Assembly: GCA_003645735.1 (NCBI GenBank)
Contig: QNBQ01000059.1
Location: 1 to 7,541, forward strand
DNA length: 7,541 nucleotides
DNA from: Candidatus Poribacteria bacterium
GTDB lineage: Bacteria > Poribacteria > WGA-4E > B28-G17
Reading direction: 5' to 3'
Positions 1 through 6,125 of this stretch are shown in pieces. Both the position numbers and the translations under genes were made by a program. Below the pieces are notes generated by a model. That model did not search any database, was not told where the DNA came from, and worked only from the letters and a program-made list of their open reading frames with translations. The stretch's first letter is position 1. The number at the start of each line of letters is the position of its first letter.

Positions 1-975
1 AGGAGGATAACCGTCCGGTTTCCCGTATTCGGGAACGACGGATGGGTTGAGACGTTGGAGATCGCCCACTGGACGAACCATCCCGGATGGGTGGCGGCGG
101 TGCGGAGGGAGGAGGCTGCCTGTCCCGATACAGGCGAGAGGAGGATGTTCTACTGCCTCGAGTTCGAGATCCCACCTCCCTGGGTTCCGCCTCACCCCGG
201 CCCGTGGCACGACGATCTGTATGTAAGCCGCTCGGAGAATGGGCTCCGGTTTGAACAGCCGGGGAAGCTGGTGGTGAGGCACGGAGGAGTTCCATCGCTC
301 GCGGCGGCGAAGGACGGACGGATATTCCTGGTCTTCCAGTGGTTCTCGTTCGACTCGCCCGAAGGCTTCGATAAGATAGCCGTCATGGTCTCCTCGGACG
401 GCGGGGAGACGTGGAGCGAGCCGCGGGTCGTTGAGATCTCGGGGCTGCCCGAGGGCCACAGCAATCCATGTGATCCGATGCTGGTCGTCCTGGAGGACGG
501 GAGGTTCAGGCTCTATTTCACCTGCTCGCCCCGGCCCGGCGAGCGGGCGAGGACGCTTTCGGCGATATCGGAGGACGGTTACCGCTTCAGAGTCGAGCCC
601 GGCGACCGGTTCGCCGACCCCAAAAAAGACGTGCTCGACCCGGCGGTCGTCTTCTTCAAGGGCAAGTGGCATTATTACGCCCCGATCCCGGGGGAGAGGG
701 GAAGGGCTTATCACGCCGTATCGGACGATGGGCTGAGCTTCCAAAGGCTGCCCGACGTGGAGGTCGAAGGGATGGACTTCCTGGGGTGCGCCGTGGTCGA
801 CGGGGAGGTGTTGAGGTTTTACGGGACGGGCCCGGGCGGCGTGCGATCGGCCACCTCGGACGACGGGGAGAGGTGGACGGTGGAGAGGGGCGTCAGGGTG
901 GACGGAGGAGCCGACCCGGGCGTTGCCAAACTCCCCGATGGGAGGTGGCTGATGGTTTACACGCGGCTCCGTTGA
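1..975 (+). CDS. Beta-propeller glycosidase-like protein (GH43-type/Asp-box), 5' end missing
   Basis: The reading frame is open from base 1 to the TGA at 973-975 (324 codons visible), so the true start lies upstream of the window. A TTG at 55 is in frame, but no ribosome-binding site sits close before it and the coding character continues upstream of it, so it is probably an internal Leu. Numbering from base 1, repeated blade motifs are visible. Asp-box-like segments occur at residues 131-138 (SSDGGETW), 190-196 (SEDGYRF), 241-247 (SDDGLSF) and 286-292 (SDDGERW). DP-type blade starts occur near residues 158 (CDPMLV), 213 (LDPAVV) and 305 (ADPGVA). This pattern is known from five-bladed propellers of the GH43/GH32 and sialidase superfamilies. 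The substrate cannot be read from the sequence, and catalytic residues were not assigned. The gene lies 28 bp before a sialidase-like gene on the same strand, so co-transcription is likely. A non-catalytic propeller is possible. Confidence 0.75.
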   Translation, partial: RRITVRFPVFGNDGWVETLEIAHWTNHPGWVAAVRREEAACPDTGERRMFYCLEFEIPPPWVPPHPGPWHDDLYVSRSENGLRFEQPGKLVVRHGGVPSLAAAKDGRIFLVFQWFSFDSPEGFDKIAVMVSSDGGETWSEPRVVEISGLPEGHSNPCDPMLVVLEDGRFRLYFTCSPRPGERARTLSAISEDGYRFRVEPGDRFADPKKDVLDPAVVFFKGKWHYYAPIPGERGRAYHAVSDDGLSFQRLPDVEVEGMDFLGCAVVDGEVLRFYGTGPGGVRSATSDDGERWTVERGVRVDGGADPGVAKLPDGRWLMVYTRLR

Positions 976-992
976 TAGAAGCTCGAAACTGT

Positions 993-998
993 GGAGGT
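993..998 (+). promoter_or_regulatory. Shine-Dalgarno of the sialidase-like gene
   Basis: GGAGGT lies 5 nt before the ATG at 1004, in the short gap after the stop of the preceding propeller gene. It fixes the start of the 359-residue protein and argues for translation from a shared message. Confidence 0.8.
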
Positions 999-1003
999 CA
1001 GCC

Positions 1004-2083
1004 ATGGAGGTTTTGGAACACGTCACGGTTTACAGGGAAAAAGGGCGTTACGCCGGATGGCCGGCCAATTACGGGATCTGGTCGTGGGGGGATGAGATCG
1101 TCGTAGGGTTCGTCGTCGGGTATCTCAAATACGACGGCGCCTCCTTTCACCCCCGCGACAGGGAAAGGCCGATGGTCACCATGCAGGCCAGGAGCGTGGA
1201 CGGCGGTAGGAGCTGGCAGGTGGGGAGGATGCCCTGCAGGACGCCGGGCGGAAGGGCGCTGTCGGCGGACGAACACGTCGTCCCGGAGCTGGGGATCGGG
1301 GGGATCATCGACGACGAGCTGATGGAGCCGCCGGGTGGAATCGATTTCACGCACCCCGATTTCGCGCTGATGTGCGCCAGATCGGGCTTAGCTGCGGGCG
1401 CCAAATCGTGGTTCTACCTCTCCTACGACCGATGCAGATCGTGGCGCGGCCCCTATAAACTCCCCGACTTCGGCCTGCCCGGCATCGCCGCCAGAACGGA
1501 TTATCTCGTCTTGGGGAGGGAGAGATGTCTGCTCTTCCTGACGGCGGCCAAATCGGACGGAAACGAGGGGAGGGTCTTCTGCATCCAAACCCGCGACGGG
1601 GGCAGGACGTTCGAGTTCCTCTCATGGATAGGCCCTGAGCCGGAGGGGTTCGCAATCATGCCCGCCAGCGTCCGGCTGCCCGACTCCAAGATGCTCGTCG
1701 CCGTCAGGTGCAGGGGGAGGGAGGGGAACTGGATCGATCTCTACGCATCGGATGACGAGGGGAAAAGCTGGAGGTATGTGACCAGGCCGGTCGAGAACAC
1801 CGGTCGGGGCGGCAACCCGCCCACGCTGACGCTCCTCCAAGATGGGCGTCTCTGCATAACGTATGGCTACCGCAACCCTCCCTTCAGGATCTGCGCCAAG
1901 CTCAGCGAGGACGGCGGCGAAAGCTGGGGGGAGGAGCTGATATTGCGCGAGGGGGCGGGGGACGGCGACATAGGCTACCCCCGCACCGTCCAGCTGCCCG
2001 ACGGGACGATCGTGACCGTCTACTACTGGAACGACCGCCCCGACGGCGAGCGATACATCGCCGCAACCCTCTGGAGGCCCTAG
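1004..2083 (+). CDS. Sialidase/BNR-repeat (Asp-box) family protein
   Basis: This is a complete 359-residue protein with a good ribosome-binding site before its ATG. Five Asp-box-like motifs mark propeller blades: SVDGGRSW (64-71), SYDRCRSW (140-147, degenerate), TRDGGRTF (196-203), SDDEGKSW (249-256) and SEDGGESW (301-308). The N-terminal GRYAGWPANYGIW (14-26), the YGYRNPPF segment (287-294) and the C-terminal GYPRTVQLPDGTIVTVYYW (324-342) are typical of the exo-alpha-sialidase-like family of bacterial glycan degraders. R15, R235/R237 and R290 are candidates for the arginines that bind a substrate carboxylate, but this is inference. There is no signal peptide or lipobox, so the protein is probably cytoplasmic and would act on imported saccharides. 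Many family members are annotated as sialidases without proof of that specificity. The stop TAG overlaps the stop of the convergent lyase gene. Confidence 0.85.
   Translation: MEVLEHVTVYREKGRYAGWPANYGIWSWGDEIVVGFVVGYLKYDGASFHPRDRERPMVTMQARSVDGGRSWQVGRMPCRTPGGRALSADEHVVPELGIGGIIDDELMEPPGGIDFTHPDFALMCARSGLAAGAKSWFYLSYDRCRSWRGPYKLPDFGLPGIAARTDYLVLGRERCLLFLTAAKSDGNEGRVFCIQTRDGGRTFEFLSWIGPEPEGFAIMPASVRLPDSKMLVAVRCRGREGNWIDLYASDDEGKSWRYVTRPVENTGRGGNPPTLTLLQDGRLCITYGYRNPPFRICAKLSEDGGESWGEELILREGAGDGDIGYPRTVQLPDGTIVTVYYWNDRPDGERYIAATLWRP
2080..2083. other. Interleaved convergent stop codons (CTAG)
   Basis: The + strand sialidase-like gene ends with TAG at 2081-2083 and the - strand lyase gene ends with TAG read from 2082 to 2080. 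The palindrome CTAG therefore serves both genes and the coding regions overlap by 3-4 bp. No room remains for an intrinsic terminator between them. Confidence 0.95.
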
Positions 2084-4227
2084 TCGGGAAGGGGGATCGA
2101 GGCAAACGGGGAGCTGGCCCGCCGCCCCTCCCCGCTCGGCAGCTCAACCCTCAGATCGATCCCCTCCGGGTTGACGACGAAGAGATACCGTTTGCCGTTC
2201 GCTTCACATTCAACCGCGACGGCGGCGGAGGGGCGGATCGGGTTTCCTTCAGCATCCCGAACCAGCCTCGGCTTGATCTCCATGTCCCTCCCGTCCAGCG
2301 AGATTCCCCAGATGAAGGCCGTCTCCTTCGCACGGCGGCGGAATATGACCATCGGAACCCGATCCTCGATGTGATCACCTACGCCCGTCCCGGTTATCAC
2401 CTCGGTCTCCTCGCCGCCCGCGAGCGTGATTTTGACCTCCATCCCCTCGCCCAGGCTCACCCCCAGCTCCGCTCCATCCACGACCGTTCTGATGGTCGCA
2501 TCGCGGATGTGTTTGTATCCGGGTTTGTCGGGCGGCCTCCAGCCCTCCCCTTCCGGGAGTTCCGCCCATCTCCCCCGGTTGTGATAGGCCAGATCTAGGA
2601 GCCTCTCCCGGTCGCACCTCACCTGATCGACGAGCAGGATGTGATCCTCATCGATTAAAATGACCGTTCGTTTGAACTTGACCCCTTCGTATATCGGCCC
2701 GGCATCGGCCATCGCATACTCCACGTCCCCCTCGGCCCCGAACGCTATCGATTTCCCCTCGCTCGGCTTTTGGGAGGTCTCGTCCACGGTCAGCGTGTTG
2801 TGGGCGAGCGTCGTCCGATACCACTCCCTCTGAATCGGCAGGCCGTATCTGGCCGTTCCGGGGTCGAGCGCCACGACCTTCCCGCGGGCGTAGAGGACGA
2901 AGTTGAGCTTATCGGGGTGGCCGTGTCCTCCGCCGTGGGGGCCGTATTTGAGACAGAGCCAGGTCGCATCCTTCCCCTCGCCGCGGGCGAGGATCGCGTA
3001 TCCCGAGTCGGGGTAGTTGGCGCTTCTCCATTCGATCGGCTTCCCCTCCGGAAGCTCGCCGACGCCGAACCACAGAGCGAAATCGCTTCGCCGTCCTCCC
3101 TCCCTGATCAGGGGGACATACCTGGGATCGCCGTATCGGGCGTATGCCAGCTCGTAGAGGGGCGCGCGTCCCCTGAGATCCACCTCATCGCTGTCGTTGA
3201 AGGGCGGCAGGTGAAGGTTGGGCATGGCGAAGTTGAGGGGCGCGTCGAACATCTTCTTAAGCTCCTCGCAGTAGAGATCGATCCCGCAGTTGCGGGCCGC
3301 CTCGGTCAGGCTCCAGAGGGCCGACAACGTGTAGAAATGGTAACCCCATGCGCCTTCCCACCACACCCCGTCGGGCCTTACCCCGTCCCTCATCTGCCTC
3401 CAGTAGCCCCTTTCGGGGTTATCGATCGCCTCCCTTATAAGCTCCTCGTCGCCCAGCAGGAACCCCACCAGCCCCACCGCGCTGTTCTTCCAGCACTGGA
3501 TGTTGTGGACGCCCATCTTGTGGGGGAGGATCACCTCTTTAGCGGCGGGCAGGAGGAGCTTGTCGGCGATCAACCTCCTCTCCTCCTCGGAGAGGGTCTC
3601 CCAGATCAGATCGGCGCCCTGGCAGATCGGTATGAGCCAGGTCGACTCGTCAAGCGTCTGTGGGCCGACCCTTCCGCCTCCTATCCTCGCCCTGCCCCTC
3701 ACATCGTGAAGCGGGTAGCTGAGGTATCGCTTCGCGTAAGCTATGAGTATCTCCTCGGCCTTCTCGGCGTATCGCCTATCGCCCGTGACCTGATAGGCCA
3801 GCCCCAGGTCCCTAACCGCGCCCGCCAGCCTGTGATGGATCCCCGAGATGACGCACCCGTCGTAATCCCTCTCCGGTCGGGAGGGATCCCCCAGCAGAAC
3901 CTCGCCTCCGACCGTGCAGATGTGTTCCCACCGCCACTCGCCGATCCTCCTGCCCGTCCTCAGCCTCGCCCCGTGAACCGGACAGGCATACCAATGCCAC
4001 CAGTTCCCTCCCCTGGGAGGGAGCTTAATTTCCTCCTTCAGCCATCTTTCAGCCCTTTTCTCGATCGAACGCCATCTCTCCCTCGCCCACTCATACCGTT
4101 TTATCCGCTCCTTGAGCTGTTCCACCCCTTCCCGGTTCAGCAGCAGCCTGGGGTGGGGCGGAAGCTCCAGTGCTTCACCCAGACCGGCGAGCAGGGCGCC
4201 CGTCAGCCAGATCGCCGCCCATTTCAT
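2080..4227 (-). CDS. Heparinase II/III-like polysaccharide lyase, exported
   Basis: This 715-residue protein starts with a signal peptide: K2, a hydrophobic stretch at about 3-16, and a likely cleavage after GEA near residue 19. An all-alpha toroid domain (about 25-400) is followed by a beta-sandwich domain holding the family signature HGGGHGHPDKLNFVLYARG (431-449), then DPGT (455-458) and HNTLTVD (476-482). H241 (GVHNIQCW) and Y296 (WGYHFY) are 55 residues apart, the same spacing as His202 and Tyr257 in Pedobacter heparinase II (PL21). H435 or H437 would match the third catalytic or metal-linked His. Such enzymes cleave uronic-acid polysaccharides by beta-elimination; the substrate here is not determinable. 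A CPVHG...HICTVGG segment (82-108) looks like a zinc knuckle lacking one Cys. The start is supported by AGGAGG 9 nt upstream, inside the end of the EamA gene. Confidence 0.88.
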   Translation of the reverse strand: MKWAAIWLTGALLAGLGEALELPPHPRLLLNREGVEQLKERIKRYEWARERWRSIEKRAERWLKEEIKLPPRGGNWWHWYACPVHGARLRTGRRIGEWRWEHICTVGGEVLLGDPSRPERDYDGCVISGIHHRLAGAVRDLGLAYQVTGDRRYAEKAEEILIAYAKRYLSYPLHDVRGRARIGGGRVGPQTLDESTWLIPICQGADLIWETLSEEERRLIADKLLLPAAKEVILPHKMGVHNIQCWKNSAVGLVGFLLGDEELIREAIDNPERGYWRQMRDGVRPDGVWWEGAWGYHFYTLSALWSLTEAARNCGIDLYCEELKKMFDAPLNFAMPNLHLPPFNDSDEVDLRGRAPLYELAYARYGDPRYVPLIREGGRRSDFALWFGVGELPEGKPIEWRSANYPDSGYAILARGEGKDATWLCLKYGPHGGGHGHPDKLNFVLYARGKVVALDPGTARYGLPIQREWYRTTLAHNTLTVDETSQKPSEGKSIAFGAEGDVEYAMADAGPIYEGVKFKRTVILIDEDHILLVDQVRCDRERLLDLAYHNRGRWAELPEGEGWRPPDKPGYKHIRDATIRTVVDGAELGVSLGEGMEVKITLAGGEETEVITGTGVGDHIEDRVPMVIFRRRAKETAFIWGISLDGRDMEIKPRLVRDAEGNPIRPSAAVAVECEANGKRYLFVVNPEGIDLRVELPSGEGRRASSPFASIPLPD

Positions 4228-4233
4228 CTTGGC

Positions 4234-4243
4234 TCACCTCCTT
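4234..4243 (-). promoter_or_regulatory. Shine-Dalgarno of the lyase gene, containing the EamA stop codon
   Basis: Read on the minus strand the sequence is AAGGAGGTGA. The AGGAGG core (4237-4242) is 9 nt before the lyase ATG. The same bases encode the last two residues (Arg-Arg) and the TGA of the EamA protein, so terminating ribosomes stop on the next gene's binding site. This favours coupled translation. Confidence 0.85.
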
Positions 4244-4662
4244 ATCAGGAAAATGCCGGCCACGATGAGGATCGCCCCCGCGACCTTGTCCCAGCTCAGC
4301 TTCTCGCCCAGGAAGAGGATGGCGATGACCAGGGCGAAGAGGGGGAAGGAGGAGGTGATCGGCACCATCCTGGAGGCCTCGCCGTATTTCAGCGCGTAAT
4401 AGTAGGCGAGGTGGCCGATCAACGAGGCGAGGATTCCCTCAGCCGCTATGAACAGGCCCGATTTGGAGGCGAACAGCGATCCCACCTCCCTCAGCCCTCC
4501 GGCCGCCAAGGTCCATATGAGCATGATCAGGGTTATGATCAGGCTTCTGAGGGTGAGGGCGACGGCGGGGGATGGTTTCGCCAGCCCGATCTTGCCGAAA
4601 ATCGGCGCCGCTCCCCAGCAAAGCGCTGCAAACAGGGCGAAGAGAAAGGCCCTGCCCTGCAT
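4234..4662 (-). CDS. Half-size EamA/DMT-family membrane transporter
   Basis: This 142-residue, strongly hydrophobic protein has about five predicted membrane segments near residues 5-24, 33-54, 68-90, 99-119 and 124-141. The second half (YYYALKYGEAS, then PITSSFPLFALVIAILFLGEKLS, ending in AGIFLIRR) is the classic EamA signature of the drug/metabolite transporter superfamily. Full-length members carry two EamA domains (about 280-300 residues). A single-domain protein such as this one is expected to work as a dimer. The transported compound cannot be told. It is the first gene of the minus-strand operon, 6 bp before the lyase gene, and it has a clear ribosome-binding site (GGAGGTG, 4667-4673) and a strong promoter. 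A link to uptake or export of lyase products is conceivable but unproven. Confidence 0.88.
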   Translation of the reverse strand: MQGRAFLFALFAALCWGAAPIFGKIGLAKPSPAVALTLRSLIITLIMLIWTLAAGGLREVGSLFASKSGLFIAAEGILASLIGHLAYYYALKYGEASRMVPITSSFPLFALVIAILFLGEKLSWDKVAGAILIVAGIFLIRR

Positions 4663-4666
4663 CGCG

Positions 4667-4673
4667 CACCTCC
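4667..4673 (-). promoter_or_regulatory. Shine-Dalgarno of the EamA gene
   Basis: Minus-strand GGAGGTG lies 4 nt before the ATG at 4662 (6 nt counted from the GGAGG core). It supports that start and leaves a 5' leader of about 25 nt from the predicted promoter. Confidence 0.8.
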
Positions 4674-4694
4674 GAGATGGGATTTCGGCCGTCG

Positions 4695-4724
4695 ATTATA
4701 TCAGGCCCGGGCGGATCGGGTCAA
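4695..4724 (-). promoter_or_regulatory. Sigma-70-type promoter for the EamA-lyase operon
   Basis: On the minus strand, TTGACC (4719-4724) and TATAAT (4695-4700) are separated by 18 bp. The -10 box is preceded by TG, giving the extended form TGATATAAT. The predicted transcription start is about 4688, roughly 25 nt before the ATG. The spacer contains the palindrome GCCCGGGC (4705-4712). Confidence 0.75.
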
Positions 4725-4732
4725 CACTTGAC
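4720..4732. promoter_or_regulatory. Dyad formed by two back-to-back -35 boxes
   Basis: GTCAA-cac-TTGAC is a perfect 5-bp inverted repeat with a 3-bp centre. Each arm is most of the -35 element of one of the two divergent promoters. It could be a by-product of the head-to-head -35 boxes, or also an operator; the sequence alone does not decide. Confidence 0.7.
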
Positions 4733-4755
4733 ATTTCGGCTCTGAATGATATAAT
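4728..4755 (+). promoter_or_regulatory. Consensus sigma-70-type promoter for the polyamine operon
   Basis: A perfect TTGACA (4728-4733) and a perfect TATAAT (4750-4755) are separated by 16 bp, and the -10 is extended (TGATATAAT, 4747-4755). The predicted start is near 4762, giving a leader of about 34 nt before the ATG at 4796. No riboswitch or attenuator fits in a leader this short. Confidence 0.85.
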
Positions 4756-4795
4756 TTCAAGCCGCTTTAAAAGACAGAGACGAGGTAAAGGGAAG

Positions 4796-5236
4796 ATGAG
4801 GAGGAAAGGGCTAGGGCCACATCTGGTGTTAGACGGGTATGAGTGCAACAGGGAGAAGCTGGCCGATCTGGACGTGATATACGCCTATCTGGAGGAGCTG
4901 CCCGACAGGATAGAGATGACGAAGATCTCCCCGCCGTTCGTCACGAGATATACCGCCGGGAAACCCGAGGATTGGGGCATATCCGGCTTCGTGATAATAG
5001 CCGAAAGCCACATAAGCATCCACACCTTCCCCGAGAAGCTCTACCTGAGCGTGGACGTCTTCTCGTGTAAGCCCTTCGATCCGGAGGTGGCGATACGGAT
5101 CACGAAGGAGTGGTTCGAGATAGGGAGGGTGGATTACAGGGTTTTCGAGAGGGGGCGTGACTTCCCCCACAACATATTCGCCTCGGCGAGGCTGCTGGAT
5201 GAGGAAAGGGGAAGGGTTTTAAGCCTTTCGAGATGA
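4796..5236 (+). CDS. speD: SpeD-family pyruvoyl decarboxylase proenzyme (S-adenosylmethionine decarboxylase)
   Basis: This 146-residue protein belongs to the prokaryotic AdoMet decarboxylase family. It is made as a proenzyme that self-cleaves before a Ser, which becomes the pyruvoyl cofactor. The motif ESHISIHTFPE (70-80) gives E70/S71 as the cleavage site. H76 and C91 (VFSCKPF) follow at +5 and +20, exactly the spacing of Ser63, His68 and Cys83 in the Thermotoga maritima enzyme. The ATG at 4796 is chosen because it follows GAGG (4782-4785) and lies downstream of the promoter; the frame is open further upstream, but that part crosses the promoter. The usual product is decarboxylated AdoMet for spermidine synthesis. 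Some SpeD homologues, such as the Sulfolobus enzyme, instead decarboxylate arginine. With an agmatinase directly downstream and no spermidine synthase visible, that alternative deserves weight. The gene overlaps speB by ATGA. Confidence 0.9.
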   Translation: MRRKGLGPHLVLDGYECNREKLADLDVIYAYLEELPDRIEMTKISPPFVTRYTAGKPEDWGISGFVIIAESHISIHTFPEKLYLSVDVFSCKPFDPEVAIRITKEWFEIGRVDYRVFERGRDFPHNIFASARLLDEERGRVLSLSR

Positions 5237-6120
5237 GGTATGAAAGGGCACAGCCTTATAACTTCATGGGGATCGAGGAACCCCTCTCCTCTTTCGAAGA
5301 TTCATCCGCCCTGATCCTCCCCGTCCCCTACGACGGGACGACGACCTACATCTCAGGGACACGCCAAGGGCCGCGCGCGATAATCGAGGCCTCCAGATCG
5401 CTTGAGTTCTACGACGAGGAGATCGGGGAGGAGATCGTCAGGTATGGCATCCACACCCTCCCCGAGGTCGAACCCGCTGCCGAGGGGCCGCGATGGATGG
5501 TCGAGAGGGTGGCCGGGATAGTGAGCGAGCTTTCGGAGACGGGCAAGCTGATCGTCCTTCTGGGGGGTGAACACTCGATAACGATCGGGGCGGTGTGGGG
5601 GTTGTGCGGGAGGGTGAAGGAGCTATCGGTGCTGCAGATCGACGCGCACGCCGATCTCAGGGACGAGCACCAATCCTCCAAGTTCAGCCATGCCTGCGTC
5701 ATGAGGAGGGTCAGGGAGAGATGTCGGGATGTCGTCCAAGTGGCCATCAGAAGCCTCTCGGCCGAGGAGGCGGAGTTCATCGAAAGGGAGGGGCTGCGCG
5801 ATCAGGTCTTCTTCATGGACGACATCTCGAAAAACCCCTCCTGGATCGAGGAGGTGATCTCGAGGCTTGGAGATGCCGTTTATATAACGATCGACCTGGA
5901 CGGCTTGGATCCGTCCGTGATGCCCGCGGTCGGCACGCCCGAGCCGGGCGGGCTCGGGTGGCGCGAGCTTTTAAAGCTTTTGAGGGAGATAGCCGAAAGG
6001 AAGAGGGTGATCGGCTTCGACGTGGTTGAGCTTTCACCTATCCCCGGCTTCGCCGCGCCGAACGTCACGGCGGCGAAACTCACCTATAAGCTGATCGGCT
6101 ACATACTCTCAAGGAGGTGA
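5233..6120 (+). CDS. speB: Agmatinase-family ureohydrolase
   Basis: This 295-residue protein has all the signatures of the arginase/agmatinase superfamily, which uses two Mn ions to hydrolyse a guanidino group and release urea. The motifs are GGEHS (111-115), DAHADLRDE (137-145) and DLDGLDPSVMPAVGTPEPGG (221-240). The expected metal ligands are H114, D137, H139, D141, D221 and D223, all present. FSHACVMRR (151-159) resembles the agmatinase subgroup. The likely reaction is agmatine to putrescine plus urea. The N1-aminopropylagmatine ureohydrolase described in some thermophiles is an alternative that would also suit a speD neighbour. The ATG overlaps the speD stop (ATGA) and no strong Shine-Dalgarno is seen at normal spacing, so expression probably depends on coupled translation from speD. 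The protein ends in Arg-Arg because its last codons form the next gene's ribosome-binding site. Confidence 0.92.
   Translation: MRYERAQPYNFMGIEEPLSSFEDSSALILPVPYDGTTTYISGTRQGPRAIIEASRSLEFYDEEIGEEIVRYGIHTLPEVEPAAEGPRWMVERVAGIVSELSETGKLIVLLGGEHSITIGAVWGLCGRVKELSVLQIDAHADLRDEHQSSKFSHACVMRRVRERCRDVVQVAIRSLSAEEAEFIEREGLRDQVFFMDDISKNPSWIEEVISRLGDAVYITIDLDGLDPSVMPAVGTPEPGGLGWRELLKLLREIAERKRVIGFDVVELSPIPGFAAPNVTAAKLTYKLIGYILSRR
6111..6120 (+). promoter_or_regulatory. Shine-Dalgarno that decides the zinc-finger gene start, containing the speB stop
   Basis: AAGGAGGTGA includes AGGAGG (6112-6117) 8 nt before the TTG at 6126. A GTG at 6117 is in the same frame but lies inside this site, so it is not a sensible start. 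The same ten bases form the EamA/lyase junction on the other strand. Confidence 0.8.
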
Positions 6121-6125
6121 CTGCC

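Noticed and set aside
55..57. TTG as the start of the first propeller gene
   Set aside because: No ribosome-binding site is near, and the frame continues to the window edge with plausible protein sequence. AGGAGG at 1-6 is too far away and is in-frame coding sequence.
192..464. Small minus-strand open frames opposite the + strand genes, here and at 998-1354, 1347-1655, 4829-5170, 5409-5780 and 6470-6715
   Set aside because: All lie within confident genes on the other strand, without motifs or convincing starts.
2084..2150. GC-rich stretch after the convergent stops as a possible terminator
   Set aside because: No stem followed by a T-run is seen for either strand, and the bases are coding for the lyase C-terminus.
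4705..4712. GCCCGGGC palindrome in the minus promoter spacer
   Set aside because: It is short and GC-rich, so chance is a good explanation. Noted only as part of the promoter.
2770..4731. A 653-codon open frame on the + strand opposite the lyase and EamA genes
   Set aside because: It lies antisense to two genes with clear family motifs, has no recognisable domain or ribosome-binding site, is rich in Pro, Arg and Gly, and runs into the divergent promoter. It is a shadow of GC-rich codon use.
4448..4795. N-terminal extension of the speD frame
   Set aside because: The frame is open, but it overlaps the EamA gene and crosses both promoters. The family length and the ribosome-binding site support the ATG at 4796.
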